Under the pieces are notes generated by a model. It searched no databases. It worked only from the letters and a program-made list of their open reading frames with translations, and was not told where the DNA came from. Of a stretch of DNA of 64,000 bases, positions 26,665 to 35,890 are shown one piece after another. Both the position numbers and the translations under genes were made by a program. Position 1 is the first letter of the stretch, and the number at the start of each line of letters is the position of its first letter. The DNA comes from Rhizobium sp. ICMP 5592 (GTDB lineage Bacteria > Pseudomonadota > Alphaproteobacteria > Rhizobiales > Rhizobiaceae): NCBI RefSeq assembly GCF_009498525.1, contig NZ_QSNT01000003.1, positions 1,238,222 to 1,302,221 on the forward strand, written 5' to 3'.

Positions 26665-27282
26665 ATGACGCCAGACGACGTTCTTCTTGGAGACAGGGCC
26701 TTTGCACCGCGGCGTGCGAAGAGGGGCCTGCGCGCATTCGGGCGTGCCAGCGACGGCGCCGCCGCCATCGAATTCGCGCTGCTGGCCATCCCCTATTTCA
26801 TGATCATCTTCGCAATCCTGGAAACCTTCGTCGCCTTCATCGCCGAACAGATGGTTTCCAATGCCGTCGATACGCTGTCGCGGCAGATCAGGACCGGACA
26901 GATCACCGCGGCCAATACGACCGGGCAGCAGTTCCGCCAGGCCTTTTGCAACGAGATCTCGGTGCTCATCACCTGCTCAGCCGCTGAACTGACGACCCCG
27001 ACGAACCTCTATCTCGACGTCAAAAGCTATTCGACCTTCGCCGACATGCCGACGACAATCCCGCGTGCGTCGTCCGATCCCTATTCCGACCTCAATACCA
27101 CAGGCTTTTCATTCGCCCCCGGCGGCACCGGGACCATCAATATGGTGCGCGCCTATTACCGCTGGCAGGTCATTGTCGATCTGCTGCGGCCCTATCTGAC
27201 CAACATCCATCCCTCCGACGGCTCGATGCCGAGCACCTATCTCATCGTCGCGACGGGTGCCTTCCAGAACGAGAGCTATTGA
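26665..27282 (+). CDS. TadE-family pseudopilin
   Basis: A 205-residue protein with a prepilin-like N-terminus: basic leader, then GAAAIEFALLAIPYFMIIFAILETFVAF (about 32-60), the TadE-domain hallmark. The remainder is a periplasmic domain with a cysteine pair (about 97-107). ATG 26665 is preferred; the open frame extends to 26569 without a ribosome site. Its stop overlaps the start of the next TadE-like gene by one base, showing translational coupling. Confidence 0.85.
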   Translation: MTPDDVLLGDRAFAPRRAKRGLRAFGRASDGAAAIEFALLAIPYFMIIFAILETFVAFIAEQMVSNAVDTLSRQIRTGQITAANTTGQQFRQAFCNEISVLITCSAAELTTPTNLYLDVKSYSTFADMPTTIPRASSDPYSDLNTTGFSFAPGGTGTINMVRAYYRWQVIVDLLRPYLTNIHPSDGSMPSTYLIVATGAFQNESY

Positions 27283-27875
27283 TGAGGCGGCGGGAGATGG
27301 CGAGACAGACGCTGGCGGCAAGGCTTTGCGCAGGCCTTCGGCATTTTACCCGCGACGAGCGCGGCATCGGCGCCATCGAATTCGCCATTCTCTTTCCGGT
27401 GCTGCTGATGCTCTATCTCGGCGCCTTCGAAATCACCGTCGGCCTCAGCGTCGAAAAGCGCACAAGCCGGGCGGCCGGATCCATTGCCGATATCCTGACC
27501 CAGAAAACCAGCACCACCAAGGCGGAACTGGCCACCATGACCTCCGTCGCTGGCGCCATTTTCGCGCCCTATGCCACCACCGGCCTGACGCTGAAGGTCA
27601 CGGGAATCCAGATCGACGCCGGCAGCAGCGCCACCGTGACCTGGTCCTGGGCGCAGGATGGCAGCAAGCCCTATACGACCGGGAGTGCCGTCACCGTACC
27701 CAGCGACCTCAAACTGCCGAGCTCGTTTCTGGTCCGCACCGAACTTGCCATTCCCTATCAGATGCTCAGCTTCGGCTCGGATTTCCTGCCCGCCGGCAGC
27801 AACCAGATCACCATCGGCCGCTCCTATTTCTATCGCCCGCGCGGGGTAGACCCGATCACCTGCGGCGATTGTTGA
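27282..27875 (+). CDS. Second TadE-family pseudopilin
   Basis: A 197-residue protein with GIGAIEFAILFPVLLMLYLGAFEITVGL as its prepilin-like helix and a periplasmic domain (SIADILTQKTSTTKAELATM) shared with TadE/TadG-like proteins. The ATG at 27282 shares its A with the upstream stop codon. With the preceding gene it forms a pseudopilin pair. No TadG protein with a von Willebrand domain is present in the window. Confidence 0.85.
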   Translation: MRRREMARQTLAARLCAGLRHFTRDERGIGAIEFAILFPVLLMLYLGAFEITVGLSVEKRTSRAAGSIADILTQKTSTTKAELATMTSVAGAIFAPYATTGLTLKVTGIQIDAGSSATVTWSWAQDGSKPYTTGSAVTVPSDLKLPSSFLVRTELAIPYQMLSFGSDFLPAGSNQITIGRSYFYRPRGVDPITCGDC

Positions 27876-28011
27876 GCAGAACGGCTTTTCACCGGTTGCG
27901 GCAATCGCCATTTAGCGAGAAAATTGCCAAGTTCACACCTGCGTTATATGGGTGACGTCCCATGCGCCTGACATGAAATGTCGCGCGCTGAGCAATCTTA
28001 TCGGGTGACCC

Positions 28012-29232
28012 ATGGCACGCGCATTTCTCTTCGTTCTGGACTCCTTTGGCGTTGGCGGCAGCCCGGATGCCGCGGCCTATGGTGACGAGGGCGCCGATAC
28101 GCTCGGTCACATCGCCGAATTCTGTGCGGCGGGTGCGGCCGACCGCGAAGGCCTGCGCTCCGGCCCGCTGTCGCTGCCGATCATGTCAGGCCTCGGGCTG
28201 CTGGAAATCGCCAAGGCGGCGACGGGCAGCTATCCTCCAGGCATGCCACTGCCGCAGAAGCTTTACGGGCTTTATGGCTGCGCCAACGAGATCTCGCGCG
28301 GCAAGGATACGCCGTCGGGTCATTGGGAAATCGCCGGTACGCCAGTCACGTTCGACTGGGGCTATTTCCCCACTGAAGACGATGCCTTTCCGCCGGAACT
28401 GGTGGAGGCGATCTGCAAGGCGGCCGATCTCCCCGGCATTCTCGGCAATTGCCATGCATCGGGAACAGAGATCATCGCCAAGCATGGCGAGGAGCATATC
28501 CGCAGCGGCAAGCCGATCTGCTACACCTCCTCCGACTCCGTCTTCCAGATCGCCGCGCATGAGCAGCATTTCGGCCTTGAACGGCTGATCTCCCTCTGTC
28601 AGATCGTCCGCACCCTGCTCGATCCCTATAATATCGGCCGTGTCATCGCCCGCCCCTTCATCGGCGAGACACCGGCGAGTTTCGAGCGCACCGGCAACCG
28701 CCGCGATTTCTCCGTTCTCCCACCTGAGCCGACCCTGCTCGACCGCCTGATCCAGGCCGAACGCAATGTGCACGCCGTCGGCAAGATCGGCGATATCTTC
28801 GCTCATCAGGGCATCTCCAGGGTCGTCAAGGCCAACGGCAACATGAAGCTGATGGATGCGACGCTGAAGACGATGGACGAAGCGGCCGATGGCGATCTCG
28901 TCTTCACCAATTTCGTCGATTTCGACATGGTCTATGGCCACCGCCGTGATGTCGCCGGCTATGCGGCAGCGCTCGAAGCCTTCGATGCGCGGCTGCCGGA
29001 GGTGCACAGGAAGCTGAAACCCGGCGATCTCCTCATCCTTACCGCCGACCATGGCTGCGATCCGACCTGGCGCGGCACCGACCATACGCGCGAGCGGGTG
29101 CCCATCATCGCCTACGAGCTCGGCATCCGCTCGCGCCCGATCGGCGTCCGCCAGACCTATGCCGATATCGGCGAAACCGTTGCACACCATCTGGGAATTG
29201 CGGCAGGGCCGCATGGGAGGAGTTTTCTGTGA
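28012..29232 (+). CDS. deoB: Phosphopentomutase
   Basis: A 406-residue cytosolic metalloenzyme of the alkaline phosphatase superfamily that interconverts (deoxy)ribose-1-phosphate and -5-phosphate. It opens with FLFVLDSFGVGGSPDAAAYG and holds the C-terminal metal motif TADHGCDPTWRGTDHTRE. It is the first gene of deoB-add-upp and overlaps add by 4 bases. It links the PunA and DeoA products to DeoC. Confidence 0.96.
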   Translation: MARAFLFVLDSFGVGGSPDAAAYGDEGADTLGHIAEFCAAGAADREGLRSGPLSLPIMSGLGLLEIAKAATGSYPPGMPLPQKLYGLYGCANEISRGKDTPSGHWEIAGTPVTFDWGYFPTEDDAFPPELVEAICKAADLPGILGNCHASGTEIIAKHGEEHIRSGKPICYTSSDSVFQIAAHEQHFGLERLISLCQIVRTLLDPYNIGRVIARPFIGETPASFERTGNRRDFSVLPPEPTLLDRLIQAERNVHAVGKIGDIFAHQGISRVVKANGNMKLMDATLKTMDEAADGDLVFTNFVDFDMVYGHRRDVAGYAAALEAFDARLPEVHRKLKPGDLLILTADHGCDPTWRGTDHTRERVPIIAYELGIRSRPIGVRQTYADIGETVAHHLGIAAGPHGRSFL

Positions 29233-30197
29233 CATCGCATTTGAAGAAGGTCGAGCTGCACTGCCATCTGGAAGGTGCGGCTCCTCCGGCGCTGACGCTC
29301 GCGCAGGCGCATAAATACAATGTCGACACCAGCGCCTTCCTGCGCGATGGCGTCTATCTCTGGAAGGATTTCGCCGAATTCCTCGTCTGCTACGACAAGG
29401 TCTCCGAGGTCTACCGCACCGAGGAAGACTATGCGCTGCTGACCGAGACCTATCTCGAGGAGCTTGCCGGCATCGGCACGATCTATAGCGAACTGATCGT
29501 TTCGCCCGACCACGGCGACCGCATCGGGCTTGGCGCCGACGCCTATATGCAAGGCATCTCGGCCGGCATTCGCGCCGCAAGGGAAAAAAGCGGCATCGAG
29601 GCCCGGCTGATCGTCACCGGCGAGCGTCATTTCGGACCGGAGCGTGTCATCAAGGCCGCCGAATATGCCGCCAGAAGCGATAATCCGCTGATCACGGGTT
29701 TCAACATGGCCGGCGAGGAGCGCATGGGCCGCGTCGCCGATTATGCCCGCGCCTTCGACGTCGCCCGCGAGGCCGACCTCGGATTGACTATCCATGCCGG
29801 CGAGGTCTGCGGCGCCTTCAGCGTCGCCGATGCGGTCGAACTGGTTCGTCCGGCGCGGATCGGCCATGGCGTGCGCGCCATCGAGGATGCCGATCTGGTC
29901 AAGCGCCTTGCCGATCTCGGAACCGTGCTGGAAGTCTGCCCCGGCTCCAACATCGCTCTCAACGTCTTCCCAGATTTCCCCTCGCACCCGCTGCGCAAGC
30001 TGCGCGACGCCGGCGTGCGCGTCACCATCAGCTCCGACGACCCGCCCTTCTTCCACACCTCGCTGAAGCGCGAATACGAGCTGGCATCCACCGCCTTCGG
30101 CTTCAGCGATGACGAGATCAACGCCATGACGCGCACGGCGATCGAGGCGGCATTTGTGGACGAGGCCACGCGGGCGGCGTTGTTGGCAAAGTTATGA
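29229..30197 (+). CDS. add: Adenosine deaminase
   Basis: A 322-residue zinc hydrolase converting adenosine to inosine (and deoxyadenosine to deoxyinosine). It has KVELHCHLEGA (zinc HxH), TIHAGEVCG, the catalytic-site region RIGHGVRA and SSDDPPFF. The start is GTG inside the deoB stop region. The adenine-deaminase branch of this family is similar, but the product fits nucleoside salvage here. Confidence 0.88.
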   Translation: MTSHLKKVELHCHLEGAAPPALTLAQAHKYNVDTSAFLRDGVYLWKDFAEFLVCYDKVSEVYRTEEDYALLTETYLEELAGIGTIYSELIVSPDHGDRIGLGADAYMQGISAGIRAAREKSGIEARLIVTGERHFGPERVIKAAEYAARSDNPLITGFNMAGEERMGRVADYARAFDVAREADLGLTIHAGEVCGAFSVADAVELVRPARIGHGVRAIEDADLVKRLADLGTVLEVCPGSNIALNVFPDFPSHPLRKLRDAGVRVTISSDDPPFFHTSLKREYELASTAFGFSDDEINAMTRTAIEAAFVDEATRAALLAKL

Positions 30198-30318
30198 TCG
30201 CATTATTTTAGGCCGCAGACTGGGGATGACATCCCAAAAAGTGCCTATTTCCTTGCACCAGAGACAATTTCCGTGAAAGAAACATCGGATATCGCGGAAT
30301 TACTGGAAGGCTGAAACC

Positions 30319-30948
30319 ATGGACGGCGTCACTGTCATCGATCACCCGCTTGTGCAACACAAGCTCACAATCATGCGCAAGAAGGAGACGTCGACAGGGA
30401 GCTTTCGCCGGCTGCTGCGCGAGATTTCGACGCTGCTCTGTTACGAGGTGACGCGCGATCTGGAAATGACGATGGAGACCATCGAAACACCGATCCAGCC
30501 CATGGAATCGCCGATCCTCGAAGGCAAGAAGCTGGTCTTCGCCTCGATCCTGCGCGCTGGCAACGGTCTGCTCGAAGGCATGCTGGATCTGGTTCCCTCC
30601 GCCCGCGTCTCGCATATCGGCGTCTACCGCGATCATGAGACGCTGCAACCCGTCGAATATTACTTCAAGGCGCCTGAGGATATTGCCGAGCGCCTGATCA
30701 TCGTCGTCGATCCGATGCTGGCCACCGGCAATTCCTCGATTGCCGCCATCGACAAGCTGAAGGAGCGCGGCGCCCACAATATCCGCTTCCTCTGCCTGCT
30801 CGCCGCCCCCGAAGGCATCGCCAATTTCCGCGCGGCGCATCCGGACGTGCCGGTCTTCACCGCGGCGATCGACAGCCATCTGAACGAGAAGGGCTATATC
30901 GTTCCCGGCCTCGGCGATGCCGGCGACCGCATGTACGGCACCAAGTAA
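30319..30948 (+). CDS. upp: Uracil phosphoribosyltransferase
   Basis: A 209-residue enzyme making UMP from uracil and PRPP. The PRPP loop VVDPMLATGNSS and the uracil-binding C-terminus YIVPGLGDAGDRMYGT are intact. It follows add after 120 bp and ends before a clear Rho-independent terminator. It recovers uracil released by nucleoside phosphorolysis. Confidence 0.96.
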   Translation: MDGVTVIDHPLVQHKLTIMRKKETSTGSFRRLLREISTLLCYEVTRDLEMTMETIETPIQPMESPILEGKKLVFASILRAGNGLLEGMLDLVPSARVSHIGVYRDHETLQPVEYYFKAPEDIAERLIIVVDPMLATGNSSIAAIDKLKERGAHNIRFLCLLAAPEGIANFRAAHPDVPVFTAAIDSHLNEKGYIVPGLGDAGDRMYGTK

Positions 30949-30972
30949 ATCCTGCCTTTTTCTTTGTTTTTC

Positions 30973-31002
30973 GCCCGGCGGTGTCAAACTGCCGGGCTTT
31001 TT
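30973..31002 (+). terminator. Rho-independent terminator after upp
   Basis: GCCCGGC and GCCGGGC arms (30973-30979, 30991-30997) followed by TTTTTATT. Confidence 0.85.
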
Positions 31003-31095
31003 ATTGATCTGTTTAGCGGCCTGTCAGCAAAGCTGATTTAAACGGTGGCGATCGATGGGCTCGATATGGCGAGTCCATGGGAAGGATCTTCGCCG

Positions 31096-31623
31096 ATGCT
31101 CGTTCGCGTGCTTGTCTTTGCCGGTATCATCGCCGTGGCCGCCACGCAGGTGCCGTCGCTGCTGAATACGCAGCTCGCCACCGAGGAAAGCCCGGCGCCT
31201 GCCGTCGACACCTCTTCTCCAACGCAGCAAGCCTCTTTGGTCAGCTTACCGCATGGCAGCGTCCTGCTGCCCGCGGGCGTGGGCGGTCACTATCAGGGCG
31301 ACTTCAAGATCAACGGCCGGCCGGTGCAGGGTATGATCGATACCGGCGCAACCTATGTGGCGATCAACGAGAGCACGGCGCGCCGCCTCGGCATCAGCGG
31401 CAGCGACCTCGATTATCGCTACACCACCCAGACCGCCAACGGCCCGTCCAAGGTGGCGCTCGTCAAGCTCGACCGTCTTGAGATTGGCACGATCAGGGTC
31501 CGTGATGTCGAGGCCGTAGTCTCAAAGGATGGCGCATTGAACACCACGCTGATCGGCATGAGCTTCCTGAAAAAGCTGAATTCCTACGGCGTCGAAAACG
31601 GCTCGTTGCGCCTGACACAGTAA
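31096..31623 (+). CDS. Retropepsin-like aspartic protease, membrane-anchored
   Basis: A 175-residue protein of the clan AA family seen in alphaproteobacteria. An N-terminal helix (LVRVLVFAGIIAVAATQVPSL) anchors it; the single catalytic motif is MIDTGATYVAIN, and GMSFLKKL near the C-terminus is the family's closing segment. Such proteins act as dimers in the periplasm; the substrate is unknown. ATG 31096 is chosen because AAGGA lies 9 bases upstream; the GTG at 31045 lacks a ribosome site. It converges on deoA. Confidence 0.82.
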   Translation: MLVRVLVFAGIIAVAATQVPSLLNTQLATEESPAPAVDTSSPTQQASLVSLPHGSVLLPAGVGGHYQGDFKINGRPVQGMIDTGATYVAINESTARRLGISGSDLDYRYTTQTANGPSKVALVKLDRLEIGTIRVRDVEAVVSKDGALNTTLIGMSFLKKLNSYGVENGSLRLTQ

Positions 31624-31628
31624 TCCCG

Positions 31629-32936
31629 TCAGATCCGTGAGACGATCACCGGCGGCAGAACGGGCGCGGCATCCGCGATGCGATAGTTTGCGGCGAGGTT
31701 GGCTGCGGCCTTTTCGGCGCTTGCCGCATCGGCCGCGTGAACGGTCGCGATGCGATCGCCTTTACTCACCTTCGTTCCGAGCGGCAGGATATCGCTGAAG
31801 CCGACACGATGGTCGATCTTGTCCTGCGGACGACGGCGGCCGCCGCCGAGATCGATGACGTCAATGCCGATGGCGCGGGCATCGCAGGCCGCAAGCCAAC
31901 CATCCGAAGACGCAAGAACCGGCTTTTGCGCCGGCGCCACGGTGAGATATTTAGCCGGATTCTCCAACAGATCGACCGGACCGCCGAGGCCATGGACCAT
32001 GCGGCCGAACAGTTCAGCCGCCTTGCCGGAGGCGAGCACGTTTCGGGCACTGGCTTCGGCCTCGGCAAGTGTCTTCGCGACGCCCGCCTGCGTTAGCATT
32101 TCGGCGACAAAGGCCAGCACCACCGTCTCCAGCCGCGTCCCCGCCTTGCCGCCCTTCAGGAAATCCAGGCAATTGCGGAGTTCGACGACATTGCCGGCGG
32201 CGTCCGCCAGCGGCTGGTTCATATCGGTGATCAGAGCCGAGGTTTTCACCCCCGCACCATTCGCCACCTCGACCAGGGAGCGGGCCAGCGTCTCGGCTTC
32301 GTCCAGTGAGGTCATGAAGGCGCCGCTGCCGATCTTGACGTCGAGCACCAGCGTTTCCAGCCCGGCGGCCAGTTTCTTCGACAGGATGGAGGCGGTGATC
32401 AGCGGCACGGAATCGACGGTGGCGGTGACATCGCGCACCGCATAAAGCTTGCCGTCGGCGGGCGCCAGGGCTCCGGTCTGCCCGATGATGGCGCAGCCCA
32501 CCTCGTCCACCACCTTGCGGAAGCGTGCTGCGTCCGGGGTGATGCCGTAACCGGGGATCGATTCCAGCTTGTCCAGCGTGCCGCCGGTATGGCCAAGGCC
32601 GCGACCGGAAATCATCGGCACAGCGAGACCGCAGGCAGCGGCGATCGGGGCCAGCATCAGCGAAACATTGTCGCCGACGCCGCCGGTCGAATGCTTGTCG
32701 GCGATCGGCCTGCCGATGCCGGACCAGGAGAGCGTATCGCCGGAGCGGGCCATGGCGAGCGTCAGCGCCACAACCTCCTCGCGCGTCATGCCGCGAAACC
32801 AGACGGCCATGGCGAAGGCGCCGATCTGGCTCTCGGCCAGTTCGCCGCGCGCAAGCGCTCCGATGAGGCTGTCGATATCGGCGGCAGAGAGAACGCCACC
32901 GTTGCGCTTCAGCCGGATGATCTCCTGCGGGATCAT
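31629..32936 (-). CDS. deoA: Thymidine phosphorylase
   Basis: A 435-residue enzyme converting thymidine or deoxyuridine plus phosphate to base and deoxyribose-1-phosphate. The start MIPQEIIRLKRNGG (32936) is the conserved family opening; the frame extends into deoC and is discarded there. KHSTGGVGDNVSLMLAP is the phosphate-binding signature. It is the last gene of the minus-strand nucleoside operon, 4 bp after deoC. Confidence 0.95.
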   Translation of the reverse strand: MIPQEIIRLKRNGGVLSAADIDSLIGALARGELAESQIGAFAMAVWFRGMTREEVVALTLAMARSGDTLSWSGIGRPIADKHSTGGVGDNVSLMLAPIAAACGLAVPMISGRGLGHTGGTLDKLESIPGYGITPDAARFRKVVDEVGCAIIGQTGALAPADGKLYAVRDVTATVDSVPLITASILSKKLAAGLETLVLDVKIGSGAFMTSLDEAETLARSLVEVANGAGVKTSALITDMNQPLADAAGNVVELRNCLDFLKGGKAGTRLETVVLAFVAEMLTQAGVAKTLAEAEASARNVLASGKAAELFGRMVHGLGGPVDLLENPAKYLTVAPAQKPVLASSDGWLAACDARAIGIDVIDLGGGRRRPQDKIDHRVGFSDILPLGTKVSKGDRIATVHAADAASAEKAAANLAANYRIADAAPVLPPVIVSRI

Positions 32937-32940
32937 GGCC

Positions 32941-33714
32941 TCAATAGCCTGAAGACGCTGTCTTGGATTGTCCGCCGGCCAGCACGCCGAGGATATCGTC
33001 GAGCAGGCTCGAGGCGCCGAAACGGAAGGTCGAGGGCATGGCCCAGTCCGGCGCCATGATGGTCTCGGCAAGGCTCAGATAAAGCGCCGCATCGGCAACA
33101 GAACCGATACCGCCGGCCGGCTTGAAGCCGACTTTCTTGCCGCTGTCGCGGATCGCCCGCAGCATGATGTCGGCCGCTTCAAGCGTCGCGTTGACCGCGA
33201 CCTTGCCGGTGGAGGTCTTGATGAAATCGGAGCCGGCCTCGATCGCCAGCTTGGAGGCGCGCTGGATCAGCGCCACGTCCTTGAGCTCGCCGGTTTCGAG
33301 GATGGTCTTCAGGATCACCGGTCCCGTGCATTCCGCCTTGACGGCTGCGACCATGTCGGTGACGGCCTGCTCGTTGCCCTCAAGCAGCGCGCGATAGGGA
33401 ATGACGAGATCGATCTCGTCGGCGCCATCGGCGATCGCCTCGCGCGCTTCGGCGGCAACATCGGCCACTTCCATGTCGCCGGCCGGGAAATTCACCACGG
33501 TTGCGATCTTCACCGCATGGTCGGTGCCGAGGATACCGCGCGCCTGGGCGACGAAACGCGGCCAGATGCAGACGGCGGCGGTGTTGCCATAGGGCGATTG
33601 CGCCCGTTCGCAGAGCGTCTCGATCTGGGCCGGCGTACAATCATCCTTGAGATTGGTGAGATCGAGAAGGGAAAGCGCAACGGCCGCCGTTTCTCTCAGG
33701 GAATGGCTCGTCAT
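32941..33714 (-). CDS. deoC: Deoxyribose-phosphate aldolase
   Basis: A 257-residue class I aldolase cleaving deoxyribose-5-phosphate to glyceraldehyde-3-phosphate and acetaldehyde. The Schiff-base lysine lies in FIKTSTGK, and SLLDLTNLKDDCTPAQI is the N-terminal family segment. It sits 2 bp after punA and 4 bp before deoA. Confidence 0.95.
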   Translation of the reverse strand: MTSHSLRETAAVALSLLDLTNLKDDCTPAQIETLCERAQSPYGNTAAVCIWPRFVAQARGILGTDHAVKIATVVNFPAGDMEVADVAAEAREAIADGADEIDLVIPYRALLEGNEQAVTDMVAAVKAECTGPVILKTILETGELKDVALIQRASKLAIEAGSDFIKTSTGKVAVNATLEAADIMLRAIRDSGKKVGFKPAGGIGSVADAALYLSLAETIMAPDWAMPSTFRFGASSLLDDILGVLAGGQSKTASSGY

Positions 33715-33716
33715 TG

Positions 33717-34517
33717 TCAGTTTCCTCCGTCCGCAATCATTTCTGTCAGGATGGCCGCAAGCCGGGCACCGCCGACCGGAGCCATGTCCTTGGTCTCCTC
33801 ATGCGTCAGCTCGGCGCCGGTCATGCCAGCCCCATAGTTAGTGATGACGGAGGCCGCGGCAACCCTTAGGCCGAAAAGACGCGCCAGAATGACCTCCGGC
33901 ACCGTCGACATACCCACGGCATCGGCGCCGAGAATGCGCGCCATGCGGATTTCCGCCGGCGTCTCGAAGCTCGGACCGGAGAACCACATGTAGACGCCAT
34001 GCGACAGCTTGATCTCGGCCTTTTCCGCCGCCTTGCGCATCTGCATGATGAGATCGGCATCATAGGCGCTGGTCATGCCAACGAAACGCTTGTCGCTTTC
34101 CTCGCCGATCAGCGGGTTCATGCCGGAATAATTAATGTGGTCGGTGATCTGCATCACCGATCCCGGCGGCATTTCCTCGCGCAGCGACCCAGCCGAGTTG
34201 GTCAGGATCAGCGTATCGACGCCGAGAGCCTTCAGCGTCTCGATCGGCACGCGCATGGCGTTGGCATCGCCCTTTTCATAGTAGTGCACGCGGCCGGACA
34301 GCATGATAACCGGGGTATCGCCGAGACGGCCCGCGACCAAAGTGCCGGCATGGCCTGAAACGGCGCTGACGGGAAAGCCTGGAATCTCCGTATAGGGTAC
34401 ACGCACGGCGTCCTGCACCTGATCGACGAGCGAACCCAGGCCGGAACCGAGGACGATACCGTAGCGCGGCTGGAGATCACCGAGCTTTGCGGCCAGGATA
34501 TCGACGGCGGCGGTCAT
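33717..34517 (-). CDS. punA: Purine nucleoside phosphorylase (NP-I, trimeric type)
   Basis: A 266-residue enzyme splitting inosine, guanosine and deoxy forms with phosphate. Motifs: GIVLGSGLG, SGRVHYYEKGD, LTNSAGSL, SGPSFETPAEIRM, VGMSTVPEV and the C-terminal NYGAGM. The start overlaps the cdd stop by 4 bases. Confidence 0.93.
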   Translation of the reverse strand: MTAAVDILAAKLGDLQPRYGIVLGSGLGSLVDQVQDAVRVPYTEIPGFPVSAVSGHAGTLVAGRLGDTPVIMLSGRVHYYEKGDANAMRVPIETLKALGVDTLILTNSAGSLREEMPPGSVMQITDHINYSGMNPLIGEESDKRFVGMTSAYDADLIMQMRKAAEKAEIKLSHGVYMWFSGPSFETPAEIRMARILGADAVGMSTVPEVILARLFGLRVAAASVITNYGAGMTGAELTHEETKDMAPVGGARLAAILTEMIADGGN

Positions 34518-34906
34518 CCCAGTATCTCGGTTTCGAAGCTGAAGGGCAGCAATTCATCCATGGTCATCGTCTTCCTCACCCCGGTTTCGTCGCAAAGATA
34601 GACGCGCGTCTCCTTGCTGGCAAATTCGGCGATCTTCTGCCGGCAACCGCCGCAGGGCGGGCAGAGCGGCAGCTTCTCGGCGATGACGGCCATTTCGACG
34701 ATCTTCCTGGCACCGCCCATGATCATGTGGCTGATCGCAGTCGGCTCGGCGCACCAGCCCTGCGGGAAAGACAGGTTCTCGATATTGGCACCGGCATAGA
34801 TCTTGCCGTCCTCGGCGCGGATCGCCGCGCCGACGGGAAATTTCGAATAGGGGGCATGAGCAAAGGCCATCGCCCCGCGGGCGGCCTCGAACAGATCGTG
34901 CGACAT
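34514..34906 (-). CDS. cdd: Cytidine deaminase
   Basis: A 130-residue zinc enzyme converting cytidine/deoxycytidine to uridine/deoxyuridine. CAEPTAISH (zinc Cys and catalytic Glu) and PPCGGCRQKI (two zinc cysteines) are intact. It lies 3 bp after the permease gene and overlaps punA by 4 bases. Confidence 0.95.
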   Translation of the reverse strand: MSHDLFEAARGAMAFAHAPYSKFPVGAAIRAEDGKIYAGANIENLSFPQGWCAEPTAISHMIMGGARKIVEMAVIAEKLPLCPPCGGCRQKIAEFASKETRVYLCDETGVRKTMTMDELLPFSFETEILG

Positions 34907-34909
34907 GAA

Positions 34910-35881
34910 CTAGCGCTCCTTGGTATAGGGCACGCCGCCGGCTTTGGGCGGCTTGGCGACGCCGATGAAGCCGGCGAGCAGGATGCAGGTGAGGATATAG
35001 GGCAGCGCCTGGAAAATCTGCACCGGCACTTCGCCGATGCCCGGAACCGCCTTGCCCTGCATGAAATTGGAGAAGGCATCGAGGAAGCCGAAGAGCAGGC
35101 AGGACAGCATCACCGGCACCGGCTTCCACTTGGCAAAGATCAGCGCGGCAAGCGCGATATACCCCTTGCCGGCCGACATGTTGGCGATGAAGCCGGCTGA
35201 CTGGGCAATGGCGAGATAGGTGCCGGAGAAGCCGCAGAGAATGCCGGCGCAGATCAGCGAGCGATAGCGCAGCCACGCGACCGAAATGCCGGCGGTGTCG
35301 ACGGCGCCGGGATTTTCCCCGACGGCGCGCAGGCGCAGACCAAATCGCGTCCGGTACAGAATCCACCAGGAAATCGGCACGGCAAGAAAGGCGAGATAGG
35401 TGAGGATGTTGTTGCCGGAAATGACATTGGCGTAGAGAGGTCCGATGATCGGCACGCCGCGCATCGCATCGGCGCCGGGCAGGATGATCGGCACGAACCG
35501 CGCGTCCGCGCCAAGCTGCGGCGTACGTCCTCCCTGGCCAAACCAGGCCTGACCAAGCACGACGGTCAAGCCGGCGATCAGAAAGTTGATCGCAACACCG
35601 GAGACAATCTGATTGCCGCGATTGGTGATCGAGGTGAAGCCATGAAGCAGGCCGAATATGACGGAGACGACGATACCCGCGCCCAGCCCAGCCCAGGCCG
35701 ATCCGGTGACCGTGGCCATGCACGCGGCGGCAAATGCGGCCGCCAGCATCTTGCCTTCAAGGCCGATATCGAAGACGCCGGCACGCTCGGAAAACAACCC
35801 GGCAAGCGCCGTAAAGATCAGGGGAATCGACAGACGGATGGTCGAACCGAGCATGCTGATCAGGATGTCGTAATAATCCAT
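34910..35881 (-). CDS. Nucleoside ABC transporter permease (NupQ-like)
   Basis: A 323-residue inner-membrane permease of the BMP-type uptake systems, with about eight to ten hydrophobic segments; DIGLEGKMLAAAFAA and GENPGAVDTAGISV are family segments. It works with the second permease and the double ATPase. It lies 9 bp after its partner permease gene. Confidence 0.9.
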   Translation of the reverse strand: MDYYDILISMLGSTIRLSIPLIFTALAGLFSERAGVFDIGLEGKMLAAAFAAACMATVTGSAWAGLGAGIVVSVIFGLLHGFTSITNRGNQIVSGVAINFLIAGLTVVLGQAWFGQGGRTPQLGADARFVPIILPGADAMRGVPIIGPLYANVISGNNILTYLAFLAVPISWWILYRTRFGLRLRAVGENPGAVDTAGISVAWLRYRSLICAGILCGFSGTYLAIAQSAGFIANMSAGKGYIALAALIFAKWKPVPVMLSCLLFGFLDAFSNFMQGKAVPGIGEVPVQIFQALPYILTCILLAGFIGVAKPPKAGGVPYTKER

Positions 35882-35890
35882 GGCCGATCC

